Shown: positions 1 through 7,987 of the stretch, one piece after another | Layout of the letters: every line of letters begins with the position of its first letter | Numbering within the stretch: the first letter of the stretch is position 1 | Notes under the pieces: generated by a model | The model's database searches: none | Told to the model about the DNA's origin: nothing | The model's input: the letters and a program-made list of their open reading frames with translations, nothing else | NCBI GenBank assembly: GCA_003118195.1 | Contig: BEXV01000781.1 | Location: 187,399 to 203,865 of the forward strand | Length of the DNA: 16,467 nucleotides | DNA from: Hemicentrotus pulcherrimus | Taxonomy: Eukaryota > Echinodermata > Echinoidea > Camarodonta > Strongylocentrotidae | Reading direction: 5' to 3' | Translations under genes and position numbers: made by a program

Positions 1-59
1 GAAAAAAAAACAGGCAAAATTTGGTTACCATCTTTTTTGATACTTTTTTTGTTGCCAGG

Positions 60-222
60 GGTGCCCCCCCCCCCTGGATCTGCCACTGTGGAGAGGTGTG
101 TTCGGGGGCATGGACACAGGACATGTGCCCCCATGAGTGAATGGCGGAAGAAAAAAGAGAAGGAAGCGTCCTGTAGTCTGACTGGGAAGAAGTAACATTA
201 AAAAATAATGACCCTCTCTCAC
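60..222. repeat. Repeat-like end with an 11-base C run
   Basis: A C homopolymer (64-74) followed by TGGATCTGCCACTG resembles the poly-G/GGATCC-type tips common in echinoderm interspersed repeats. The minus-strand open frame here (25-222) has low-complexity composition and is not proposed as a gene. Confidence 0.35.
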
Positions 223-280
223 ACCTTCTCTTCACCTCAAGACCTAATTGTTCTTTTGCATTTATCTATCTATCTATCAG

Positions 281-420
281 TTCCTCATGACACCAGCACC
301 CCAGTAATCAATGGCACGATCGATGCAAGTAAATTGCAATCTTCAAGCTCAGATGAACACATATACCAGGATCATACATATAAGATGAATGACAACAGCC
401 ACTTAATTGGCATTAATTTT
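281..420 (+). CDS. Candidate internal exon of an unrecognised plus-strand gene
   Basis: A 140-bp open segment lies between a pyrimidine-rich acceptor (TATCTATCTATCTATCAG) and a consensus donor (TTTT|GTGAGT). It would enter in phase 1 and leave in phase 0. The 46 full codons start PHDTSTPVINGTIDAS, have a Ser run (SSSS) and contain HIYQDHTYKM and SHLIGINF. I do not recognise a family. Part of the acceptor tract is a TCTA microsatellite, which could imitate a pyrimidine tract. It would lie antisense within P4HTM intron 5, which lowers confidence. Confidence 0.33.
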
Positions 421-964
421 GTGAGTATCTAGTCCCAGTGGACACAAAATTTTTAACCTTAGCAATTATATCCTTCTACCATGCAGAAGGAAGATTCATT
501 GGTCTGCAAAGTACAATTATCTGGATACACGTGCAGTTGAGGCCTAATTTGTGGGGAGAGTGATTCAGAGTGAATTCAGATGAAGAAGACCTCGTCTTAC
601 TTTTTCACCGTGCTACAGCAATTGCAATGGTGATCGAAAGTGTGCTCGGGCAACAACTGCTCAAGCCTTAATTTTGTTGAAGGTAAAGGGTAAGGGTTAG
701 GGTTCAAATTGACCCTACCGCAAATACGATGTTCGACAGTATATATGTCAACCTTCCTAGCTCCCACTCTGTGCAGGACGGCAAAGGCGCAGATACTATA
801 CTGGGGAGGACGATTTCTTCCGGCTTCCACAGAGAATATACAGCACTGAGTGTTAACTAATTCCTTATTGTACTCAACTATTGTTCAGGTCAAATGTGAA
901 CTCTCCTGATGATTTGATATGATCTATGTAGGCAACATCCTAATCTGTTGTTCCTGTTTTATAG
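421..964. other. Interval between the two candidate plus-strand exons
   Basis: It would be an intron if those exons are real. Part of it (about 597-830) looks like an interspersed repeat with GGGTTAGGGTT and ATTGACCCTACCGC. No supported gene is seen. Confidence 0.3.
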
Positions 965-1030
965 GCTCCGAAACTATCATTTCTGGCGGACTCTCCAGTT
1001 CTCTACCGATTGTATTTGTACGGGAACTAA
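965..1030 (+). CDS. Candidate terminal exon following 281-420
   Basis: A strong acceptor (CTGTTGTTCCTGTTTTATAG) is followed by 21 codons and a TAA. In phase 0, the phase left by 281-420, it reads APKLSFLADSPVLYRLYLYG and one more residue before the stop. An AATAAA lies 47 bp after the stop codon. The implied intron is 544 bp. Short open segments of this size occur by chance in AT-rich DNA, so the support is the combination of acceptor, phase and poly(A) signal. Confidence 0.3.
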   Translation, partial: APKLSFLADSPVLYRLYLYGN

Positions 1031-1076
1031 GTGCCTTTGCCAAATATACAATGGCTGGTGCTGCCCTCTATGGCCA

Positions 1077-1082
1077 AATAAA
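1077..1082 (+). terminator. Candidate poly(A) signal AATAAA
   Basis: A canonical hexamer lies just downstream of the candidate terminal exon at 965-1030. It has meaning only if that exon is real. Confidence 0.25.
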
Positions 1083-1318
1083 GTAATTGGGGAAGCAAGA
1101 AATGGGCTTTAGGTCAGGTCTAGAGTTAGGGCTAGGGTACATTAGCTATAGGTATTGAAGTTTATTAGTTCTTTGTTTGATTATTGTCAGATAATGGACG
1201 ATGCCCAGTTGTCACAGAAGGAGTTCTCGTACCCCTATTGATATATTGATTGTGAGTAGCTAGGATACTACTGTAGTACTAAATGATATGACATGAAATG
1301 TAAAAGTGTAATTTTTAC

Positions 1319-1353
1319 CATCCTGATTCGGATCCAACTTAAGACGGAAGTAC
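1319..1353 (-). CDS. P4HTM: P4HTM exon 5, 35-bp micro-exon opening the second EF-hand
   Basis: The acceptor is CTCTTTCTTTTGACACAG and the donor is ATG|GTAAAA. The first G completes the Met split from exon 4. Eleven codons follow, YFRLKLDPNQD, and the last G opens the next codon, predicted Gly. This parallels vertebrate YAAIKADPDGDG, the start of the second EF-hand loop (D-P-N-Q-D-G). The loop is cut by the intron after its fifth residue, and the rest must come from an exon not found here. If the donor is not used, the frame runs on to a stop near 1262. Confidence 0.7.
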
Positions 1354-4300
1354 CTGTGTCAAAAGAAAGAGCATGTGTTAATAAAGATTGATGATTTGAC
1401 TCAAGTTTCGTTCAAATTTGAAGCAGCTTTTTTTAAAGACGACCTAATCGTAGTATGCTTCAATATTCTGTATCTTACACACATAACACACATAGCCTCA
1501 ATATTCTGTATCTTATAACACACATATAAAGTGAGTATCTGTAGGAATTATGTTGTGCATACCCGTAGCTATTTCTTTATTCCCACTAGTTTTTCGTCTA
1601 CACGTAACAAACATAAAAGCATCGTGTGTGACTCGTGACCATGCCTCTACTGAAATGACGATGCTGGTAAGACATGTATTGAAAAGAACACCCAGGCAGT
1701 GTTTCACAAACTGTCGTGAGTACAAGTTAGCCGACATATTATCAAGTGTGCAGATGAAAGTTTCTTACAAATATGATTTTTTAATATTTTTATATTGAGT
1801 TCAATGTTGTTTGTCTCTCATTTCTTCCATCTTGTCTATAGATGCTTCTTGTAAATAATGGACAGATACAAAATGACTGATTCTTACATTTCTCTGATGT
1901 CATCATCATTGAGGTAGATATCATAGCCATCTTCGATCGTTCTCCTCATCTGAATTTGAAGAAAAAGGGAATCCTTTGACTCTTATTGTTTCAAGTTTCA
2001 AGTTTAGTTTATTTCCAAAATCTGATAAAACTGTGAAAAAAGTTATGCTTTTTTGAAGATTTTAGCAAAACCACAACAAATCCAGACTATTCTTTCGACA
2101 AGATGTTGCGCACAAAAACTACTAAAAGATATTTTTTAGCTAATGAGCATATTACGTACACGCATACATATATACACATACAAAAAAAAAACAAAAAAAC
2201 CAAAAACACACACACACATATATACTATATATTTTGTACACATACATATATGAAAAATGTACCTGGGGAATTGTTTTCTAATCTAGATACAATTATTCCT
2301 CCACAAATATGAAATAATAATGATACAATCATAATCAATTATTTTCAACCATTAAAAAAAAAGTACTTNTATTTTGTACACATACATATATGAAAAATGT
2401 ATCTGGGGAATCGTTTTCTTATCTAGATACAATTATTCCACCACAAATATGAAATATTAGTGATACAATCATAATCAATTATTTTCAACCATTAAAAAAA
2501 AAGTACTTAGCACAACAGAAACTTGTAAAAACAAGAAAACGAGGACAAACTGAGTTGAAATTATCTTGAATGTGATTGATGACGTTCACACTTGCACTTC
2601 ATGCTTATGCAATATTGACTCCCATCATGCAAGAGTGTGAACTCCCGGGGGCGCCGTCACTTAAATGCTGCGTGGCAATCACAGCTCCCGCCAATGAATA
2701 ATTCACGGCAGCTGCCTCCATACAGCGCATTCTACAAGGCGCTTTGCAACATCAACCGCTAGGGCGAAATGAGCATGGTCAAAACGTGCCTCTATAAAGC
2801 CACTTAGTGTGGTAGGCTAATGGTTGTTCCGTCAATTCTATTACTTATTGAAAACCGTTCCTGCAGGGCACCGTCACGTATACCAAGGCCTTGCTGATCG
2901 AGAGAGAGTCAAGATTGGAGTTACTCTCTTCAATTTGAAATAGTGATACTGAGGTAGAAGCCATACAGTATATCAAACTGTAACACTTTTGAAAATATGC
3001 ACTTTAGGGTACATTCCTTTTGATGGGTAGACATAAGCATATAATGTTTTGAAATTTGAATAAGACATTTTGTTTCTGGGCATGTAAATTCTAAACTGAA
3101 TGTAAAAATGTAATTCCCTTTAAAAAATATTTGCTGGCATAATTATCAAACTACTAAACACTTAATTTTCCAACAACTTACATTACTATTTATCTAATGT
3201 CACGGTTTGTTATGATTAAGTTCTAACATTTAGTAAATGATATTGAATTATTAGCACATTTGCATTTTTTCTGGTTCTCTATATTGTTTTTTTTTGTTTT
3301 TGGCTTCAGAGATCAAGGTCAGTGTATGGGTGCCTGTGTATGTATTCCATTATGAAATAATGATTCCTCGTGGATACTTTGGTTTTACTCCTCCAGTGTC
3401 CAGTGGAACAACCGCACCCCCCATGAATTAGACAAGCATCCTCCCTTACATTTTTTCATAACCTTCTCAAAACTGGAAACTTTATTGTAATCCATGATGT
3501 TAAAACTCTTTGGGTACCCTTTTTGTTATGTAACAGTATTCCATCTTTCATCAGCTAAAAAATTAAATTCCACTGACCATTTCAAGAAGTTTTTGAAAAC
3601 ATGTATAATCTCTTCCTGGAATAGATAACATCTTCTTTACTCCTTGCAAACTTTGTACATATATTAAGCTCAGTTCAGTCTGATATGTCAATCTATTTTA
3701 AAACATTGTAATATACTATGGAAAGCCTACTTTTTTCTTACGAAGTGTAATTCCCCTTTTGTTCTTGAGACAAAACGTATATTGTAATTTGTAGTTCAAT
3801 ACTGTTTAATAAATTGTACTTTATTTCTTTAAATACTTAAAGAGGGAAAATCAATTTGCTATGATCCCTCAGCTCTGGCAAAAAAAAAGAGTAAAAATAC
3901 TGACCTCTTGAAGACTCAGTCTTTGGTCTGCGTTGGTATCCAGGAGACGGAGCGTGTTGTCCGCGGTGATTTGATGGGTGGAGCTTACTTCCAGACCCTG
4001 CTCCTGGCCAAGCCGTATGATGTGCTGGCATTCTTCGGTGGAAAAGAAGTCTGGAATCTCTGTTTGAATCGACACCAGAAACAGGCCGGGTATAATTAAG
4101 TTTACCTGATTTAAACAAAAATAACATGGCACAGCTTGTTGATACATCTGTACCATGTAATACCTCAAAATAGAGGCAACTATTATTCTTTTTGTGAAGT
4201 TTAATATAGGACTACAAATAAGGAAGTTCTGTTACATATATGTATATGTAAGGTCCAGAACTGTAGACATGTTTTTGTTCTGGGGGGAGTGTGAATGATA

Positions 4301-6114
4301 GTGGGAGGGAGGGAGAGAGAAAAAAGATATATGTATATATATATATAGAGAGAGAGAGAGAGGGGGGGATAAAAAGGGGAGATAGAAAGAAGAGAGAGGG
4401 GATAGAGAGATAAAGTAAGAGAGAGGGAGAGATAGAGAGGAGAGAGAGGGAGAGAGAGGGGGGGGAGAAAGCAAGGAGAGAGATAGAGAGAGAGGGAGAG
4501 ATGGTGAGAGAGGGACAGAGAATTGTAATTTCAGGTGGTCATTTGCCCTCAGTCTGGAGTTAATTTCAAGACCAATATACATTTACAATACATTGTTTGA
4601 AGTCTCTGAAAAATATGAAAAAATTTACTTTTTAAAAACTTTTATTTTGTTTATGCTTGTCGCAGATATCTGGGTGCCCCCCCCCCCTTTTATTTATCAC
4701 AAAGTCCTTACCAAAGATTAATGGTTTCATGTTGACTGTATGTAGAGAATGAGATCGACCGGGTGTGAGATTGATTTCCTGGACATGCCCCACCTAGAGA
4801 GAAAGAAAATCAGATATCAACCTCATATTTCAACATATCTTATTAACATATACATGGGGGGGGGGGCAGGTTGACAAAATCATAATCATATTGATAATAA
4901 TGATATGAAAATAATAATAATAGCAATGAATGGCAACAATACTACTACTACTAGTGATACTAATTCTACTACTATTACTAATAATGTCAATAAATATAAG
5001 ACATGGTGCACCCACAAGCCTACTGTATAATATAAAACATGAGTATAAATATACAAATAATTCCTTTATAACTATATAGCTCATAATAATCAGTTTACTA
5101 CAACCCTTACAAAAAAGTATCATGGCTTTTGTGTCCAAATTACCATCCACTAACCATGGAAATCATGGTACCAAACAATGAAATACATTGTTTGATGGCC
5201 CTATGTTTATCATTGTTTGATACCATGGTGGATAGTAACTTGGAAGAAAAACAAACATGGTTGCCATATGGTACTTTTTTATAAGACAAGTGGCAATTAC
5301 ATCCTTGGCATCATATCATTATCAGTAACATATATTGAAGGCAAAAGAGACAAGTTTTCAAAAACTCCAACTTAAACTTAAAGGTCCATTAACTATTAGC
5401 CTTTGATACAAATATGTTATACGTTACTCATACTTGTCCTATCTAAAAATCTGACGTTTGGATTTTTTGATGCAATGCACTGTCGAAATCACCAAAATTT
5501 CTTTCTGCCACGCAATACCAAGCAGTGAATTGGATTGTCTTTAATTGGAAGTCACCACGAAGCCAATGCCATGCACATATAAGCAACATATTCATTTATT
5601 ATAGAGGTAGTCTACCTGTAATTAGTTAGTTTTTGTTTATTTCTATATACCCTCAACAAATTTAACAACAACACATTACTGCAATGTGCAATGGTGACCC
5701 CCTTTATGAAAAGTGACATGGTAATCAGCTTGTTGATTGCGGCCGCTTACCAGGAAAGAGGAAACAAGAAGTAAATTCAATTACTGGATATTCAATTGAG
5801 GCTTTAGCCAGCGGCCTGCATGCCTGAGGAACACTGGGCGTGTTTACCTGTACACCGTCTAGCCGCGTTAACTTCACGGGGACTTCCTTCTCTCTTTCCA
5901 ACGTAGTATCCGACTCCTCAGAAATTCCATTTTCCCCGTCCGATTCTGGGCAATCGCCGTCGTGATCGTCCTGATTAGATCCGTAGAAATGTTCAGCGTG
6001 TTCTTTCAAATCAAGTTTCTCATCGTCTGCCGCTGTAAAGTGAAATTTGAGGAGTAAAGCAGTAATTAGAAACACTGAGCAGACGACAGTACTTGCACGA
6101 CCTGTGCTCCCCAT
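1319..6114 (-). CDS. P4HTM: Transmembrane prolyl 4-hydroxylase, 5' part of gene in five exons (partial)
   Basis: The family is an ER-membrane Fe(II)/2-oxoglutarate dioxygenase linked to HIF-alpha hydroxylation, with an N-terminal anchor, EF-hands and a lumenal catalytic domain. The model joins 6114-5848, 4793-4712, 4059-3905, 1949-1888 and 1353-1319, and all phases agree (0, 1, 0, 2, 1). About 200 residues are visible. Recognisable stretches are LTRLDGVQ then VGHVQ, MKPLIF then EIPDFFSTEEC, RLLDTNADQRLSLQE, DDDIREMYF and LDPNQDG, which parallel vertebrate LTRLEGIK-VGH, LKPLLFEIPGFLTDEEC, RLLDQNRDGHLQLRE, ESIQEMY and ADPDGDG (recalled, not searched). The catalytic residues are not present and should lie left of position 1. 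Introns are 1054, 652, 1955 and 534 bp; the third contains an N. Identity is confident; exons 4 and 5 are less certain than 1-3. Confidence 0.88.
1460..1535. repeat. 38-bp tandem duplication
   Basis: TCAATATTCTGTATCTTA starts at 1460 and again at 1498, each followed by ACACACATA-type sequence. It lies in P4HTM intron 4. Confidence 0.65.
1888..1949 (-). CDS. P4HTM: P4HTM exon 4, 62 bp
   Basis: A strong acceptor (CCCTTTTTCTTCAAATTCAG) and a strong donor (AAT|GTAAGA) bound an open frame that continues exon 3 in phase 0. The 20 full codons read MRRTIEDGYDIYLNDDDIRE, and the split codon AT|G gives Met. The segment has the same length as the vertebrate [21 protein letters not shown] and matches it at Gly, the aromatic/Leu positions and the final I-x-E-M. 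It lies left of the N at 2369, so its distance from exon 3 is uncertain. Primary similarity is modest; the phase and length fit carry the call. Confidence 0.72.
2150..2245. repeat. CA/TA-rich low-complexity tract
   Basis: ACATA, CACACACACA and TATATA runs alternate with poly(A). It runs into the first copy of the 139-bp repeat. Non-coding. Confidence 0.6.
2230..2508. repeat. Near-identical 139-bp direct repeats joined at an N
   Basis: Copy 1 is 2230-2368 and copy 2 is 2370-2508. Both run from TATTTTGTACACATACATAT to AAAAAAAAAGTACTT with only a few substitutions. A single N at 2369 separates them exactly. It lies in P4HTM intron 3. Confidence 0.9.
2369..2369. other. Assembly join or gap (N)
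   Basis: A single ambiguous base exactly between two near-identical copies. It probably marks two contig ends that overlap, or two alleles placed in series. Confidence 0.8.
2584..2642. repeat. Short inverted repeat (hairpin)
   Basis: GTTCACACTTGCA pairs imperfectly with TGCAAGAGTGTGAAC across about 30 bp. GC-richer DNA with CGCCGTCAC follows. Confidence 0.4.
3905..4059 (-). CDS. P4HTM: P4HTM exon 3: start of conserved domain and first EF-hand loop
   Basis: This exon is 155 bp, entering in phase 1 and leaving in phase 0. It begins EIPDFFSTEECQHIIRL, the family's IPxFLxxEEC block, and ends in a 12-residue EF-hand loop, DTNADQRLSLQE. The loop has acidic or polar residues at 1, 3, 5 and 12, but Gln at position 6 where Gly is usual. 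The acceptor is CAAACAG and the donor is GAG|GTCAGT, with a less usual C at +3. A second in-frame acceptor exists at 4106-4107. The segment between the two motifs is shorter than in the human protein. Confidence 0.88.
4291..4522. repeat. Polypurine (GA)n tract in P4HTM intron 2
   Basis: Over 200 bp of almost pure purine on the plus strand, with GAGAGAGAG, GGGAGGGAGGG and GGGGGGGAG runs and a short ATATATATATA interruption near 4332-4345. The minus-strand open frame rich in Ser, Leu and Pro is a composition artefact. Confidence 0.85.
4712..4793 (-). CDS. P4HTM: P4HTM exon 2: conserved linker exon of 82 bp
   Basis: This exon has no ATG and is easily missed. The acceptor has a good pyrimidine tract (TTTTCTTTCTCTCTAG) and the donor is TTTG|GTAAGG. 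It enters in phase 0 and leaves in phase 1. The 27 residues start VGHVQEINL and end NMKPLIF, matching the vertebrate VGHERKVQL to LSLKPLLF segment. The last G joins AG of the next exon to make the Glu of EIPDFF. The exact phase fit on both sides plus the similarity make this firm. Confidence 0.9.
4895..4985. repeat. Trinucleotide-rich tract (AAT/ATA, ACT)
   Basis: Runs of AATAATAAT, TACTACTACTACTAG and ACTACTATTACTAATAA. It lies in P4HTM intron 1 just left of a palindromic element. Confidence 0.6.
5111..5280. mobile_element. Imperfect 170-bp palindromic element in P4HTM intron 1
   Basis: The outer arms AAAAAAGTATCATGG and CCATATGGTACTTTTTT pair, as do inner arms CCAAATTACCATCCA and TGGATAGTAACTTGG, with ACAATG/CATTGT pairs at the centre. 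No coding capacity. This fits a non-autonomous foldback element; no clear target duplication is visible. Confidence 0.55.
5848..6114 (-). CDS. P4HTM: P4HTM exon 1: start codon, membrane anchor and acidic stem
   Basis: This exon has 89 codons. The ATG sits in a strong context (GCCATGG), and an in-frame TGA at 6124-6126 (minus strand) rules out a longer reading. Residues 9-22 are a hydrophobic stretch (TVVCSVFLITALLL) suited to a type II signal anchor or signal peptide. Residues 30-77 are acidic and low in conservation, rich in D, E and S. The exon ends with the family motif LTRLDGVQ and a donor CAG|GTAAAC in phase 0. The reading frame stays open past this donor to a second, stronger donor near 5750. 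Confidence 0.88.
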
Positions 6115-6231
6115 GGCTAGGCTTCAACTGTGTCAGTGGCTATACGTGCACGTCCTTTACAGTACATAGAGCGCGGTTCCTAATTTTGACACATGTGCAC
6201 GATGCTTACGAATGTAAACAGTTGTTGTTTG
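6115..6231 (-). promoter_or_regulatory. P4HTM 5' flank, probable 5'UTR and core promoter area
   Basis: This is the only non-repeat DNA immediately upstream of the P4HTM start codon before repeats begin near 6232. I see no TATA box at a suitable place. The stretch has a GAGCGCGG patch near 6169. Assignment as promoter rests on position only, and the start site cannot be placed. Confidence 0.3.
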
Positions 6232-6246
6232 GGGGGCGTTGCCCCC
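6232..6246. repeat. Perfect GC hairpin GGGGGC-GTT-GCCCCC
   Basis: A six-base-pair GC stem has a three-base loop. It resembles the GGGGGCGGAGCCCC cores of the array at 6802-7986 and marks where repeat DNA begins upstream of P4HTM. Confidence 0.5.
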
Positions 6247-6298
6247 GAAATGCGGGTCGGACGTGAGAGTAGCCTCTTGTCGATGCCCTCGCGCTGTT

Positions 6299-6359
6299 GG
6301 AGTCTCTAAATTCTGTCGACGAGCGAAGCGAGTCTAAATTCTTACGAGCGAAGCGAGTC
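6299..6359. repeat. 25-bp tandem repeat, about 2.5 copies
   Basis: ACGAGCGAAGCGAGTC occurs exactly at 6319-6334 and 6344-6359, spaced 25 bp apart by TAAATTCTT. A half copy (GAGTCTCTAAATTCTG) precedes them. It is CpG-rich compared with its surroundings. Confidence 0.7.
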
Positions 6360-6385
6360 AGAGAAACTGAGGCGCTTGCGAACTT

Positions 6386-6705
6386 GTTTTTATTTTATTC
6401 ATTCATTTATTGGTCCAATTCAACATTCAAATATGGAAAGCACATAGGAGGCCTTATAAGCATTGAGAAATAAACAGTTTGAAAGAACAGAGGATTGATT
6501 TAGCGCACGATAAGAAAAAACAATCAGCAACACTAAGCTAGTTCACAAATGGTTTCCGTGAAACAAATACTATAAAATATGAAATACAATTACATATCAA
6601 AACAATTATATACAAATAAAGTATTTGATGTCTAATCAAGGCATTAAAACAGCGCGCACCTCGCTTTGAAACCCATATACGCGTACAAACATAATATTGC
6701 ACCAC
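6386..6705. repeat. Dispersed repeat, copy 1
   Basis: It shares ordered blocks with 10541-11101: TTCATTCATTTATTGGTC, ATTGATTTAGCGCA, GATAAGAAAAAACAATCAGC, ACAAATACTATAAAATATG, a TTTGAAACCCATA block and ATATTGCAC. It carries about 49 extra bases after AAGCACAT relative to copy 2 and lies directly left of the A/B array. No protein-coding remnant was seen. Confidence 0.65.
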
Positions 6706-6801
6706 CCCACTCTTAAATGAACGTTTTTCGAAGTCGGTGGGTGGGGGGGGGGAGTAGGCTAAGGTACTTATGATCGGATAGAGCGTAGCATAAATAGGCG
6801 T

Positions 6802-7986
6802 GGGGTCAAGGGCGGAGCCCCGGAGGTTCAGGGGTTTTAGGAATTTAATTACGGTCAGATGAACGTATTTTGATACCTTATTTTGTGACACTGACAGGTC
6901 ACTATTTGGAGTAGGGTCCAAGGGGTGGAGTCCCCAAAAGCTCAGGGGTTTTAAGCAGTTTATTTACGGTCAGATTAACATATTTTGATACTTTATTTGT
7001 GACATTGACAGGACACTAATTGGCGTTGGGTTCCTAGGGGCGGAGCCCCCGGAAGCCCAGGGGTTTTAGCCAATACATTTAGGTCTGACGATCGAGCGTC
7101 TAGGGGCCCGCCTTAGGGCCATTGGTTGGGTTCAAAGGGCAGAGGCCCCGAAAGCTCAGGGGTTTTAGGCGTTTAATTACCGTCAGATGATTATTTTTAT
7201 ACCTTATTTGTGACACAGCTGGAAGGACACTAGTTTGCGTGGGATCCAGGGGGCGGAGCCCCGAGAAGCTCAGGGTTTTAGGCATTTTATAACGGTCAGA
7301 TTAGCATCCAGGGGTCCGCCTTAGGGCCCTAAGTGAGATCCAGGGGACAGAGGCACCGGAAGCTCAGGGGTTTTAGGCATTTAATGACGGTCAGATGAGC
7401 ATATTTTAATACCTTATTTGTGACACTGGCAAGATCCTTTTTGGCGTGAGGTCCAAGGGGCGGAGCCTCCACAAGCTCAGGGGTTTTAAGCATTTAGTTA
7501 ATGTCAGATTAGTCTCCAGGGTTCCAGGGGCCAGAGCCACAGGAAGTCCAGGGTTTTTAGGAATTTAATTACGGTTAGATGAGCATATTTGGATACCTTA
7601 TTTGTGACACTGGCAAGTCACTATTTGGCTTGGGGTCCAGGGGCGGAGACCCAAGAAGCTCAAGGATTTTAGGCATTAAATAACCGTCAAATGAGTATCC
7701 AGGGGCCCGCCTTAGGGCCTTAGGTAGAATTCAGGGGGCAGCGCCCCCTGAAGCTCATGGGTTTTAGGCGTTTATTTACGGTCAAATGAAAAAAAATATA
7801 ATACCTTATTTGTGACACTGGCCGAACAGTAATTGGCGTGGGGTCCAGGAGGCTTAGCCCCCAAAGCTAAGGGGCTGTAGGCAACAAATGAGCGTCAAAT
7901 GAGCATTCAGGGGCCCACCTTAGGGCCCTTGGTTGGTTCAAGGGGCAGAGCTCCCGGAAGCCCAGGGGTTTTGGCATTTAATTACG
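6802..7986. repeat. Higher-order tandem array of alternating A (113-bp) and B (94-bp) monomers
   Basis: Twelve monomers can be phased on GGGTCCAGGGG-like starts: A 6802, A 6914, B 7028, A 7128, B 7241, A 7335, B 7448, A 7519, B 7632, A 7726, B 7840, A 7934. A units are 112-114 bp and B units 94-100 bp, except the B at 7448 (71 bp, lacking its tail). Both share a head of about 65 bp with a GGGGCGGAGCCCC palindrome, CTCAGGGGTTTTAGGC and ACGGTCAGATGAGCAT. A ends with ATACCTTATTTGTGACACTG, B with AGGGGCCCGCCTTAGGGCC. The repeating unit is thus an A-B dimer near 207 bp, with one A-A at the left edge. Copies are diverged, and the last A is cut by the N at 7987. Confidence 0.85.
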
Positions 7987-7987
7987 N
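7987..7987. other. Assembly join or gap (N)
   Basis: A single N falls in the middle of an A monomer after TTAATTACG, and the sequence to its right has no array similarity. The array length is therefore not reliable. Confidence 0.8.

Larger units (their letters stand above)
1950..3904 (-). other. P4HTM intron 3
   Basis: 1955 bp with the N at 2369 and the 139-bp repeats. A patch at 2640-2830 is GC-richer and holds CCAAT (2691) and TATAAAG (2793) on the plus strand, but no reading frame follows them. The rest is AT-rich with nothing recognised. Confidence 0.55.

Noticed and set aside
685..705. GGGTAAGGGTTAGGGTT, telomere-like
   Set aside because: Only about two imperfect units; too short for an interstitial telomere.
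2640..2830. Promoter-like patch with CCAAT and TATAAAG
   Set aside because: No start codon or exon follows at a suitable distance, and it lies within a P4HTM intron.
2868..2950. Short coding-like segments after acceptor-like sites on both strands near 2870-2910
   Set aside because: Several frames are open at once and all stop within 30 codons, which shows how easily chance gives this pattern.
3310..3431. Plus-strand 39-codon open segment after a very strong acceptor, with AATAAA at 3808
   Set aside because: It would be a terminal exon inside P4HTM intron 3 with no upstream exon in compatible phase. Frames of this length occur by chance in AT-rich DNA.
4232..4582. 116-residue Ser/Leu/Pro-rich minus-strand frame
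   Set aside because: It is the complement of the GA tract, with the repetitive composition expected of a microsatellite.
6802..7986. CRISPR-like array
   Set aside because: Units are fully tandem without unique spacers, diverged and 94-114 bp long in an intron-bearing animal-type genome.
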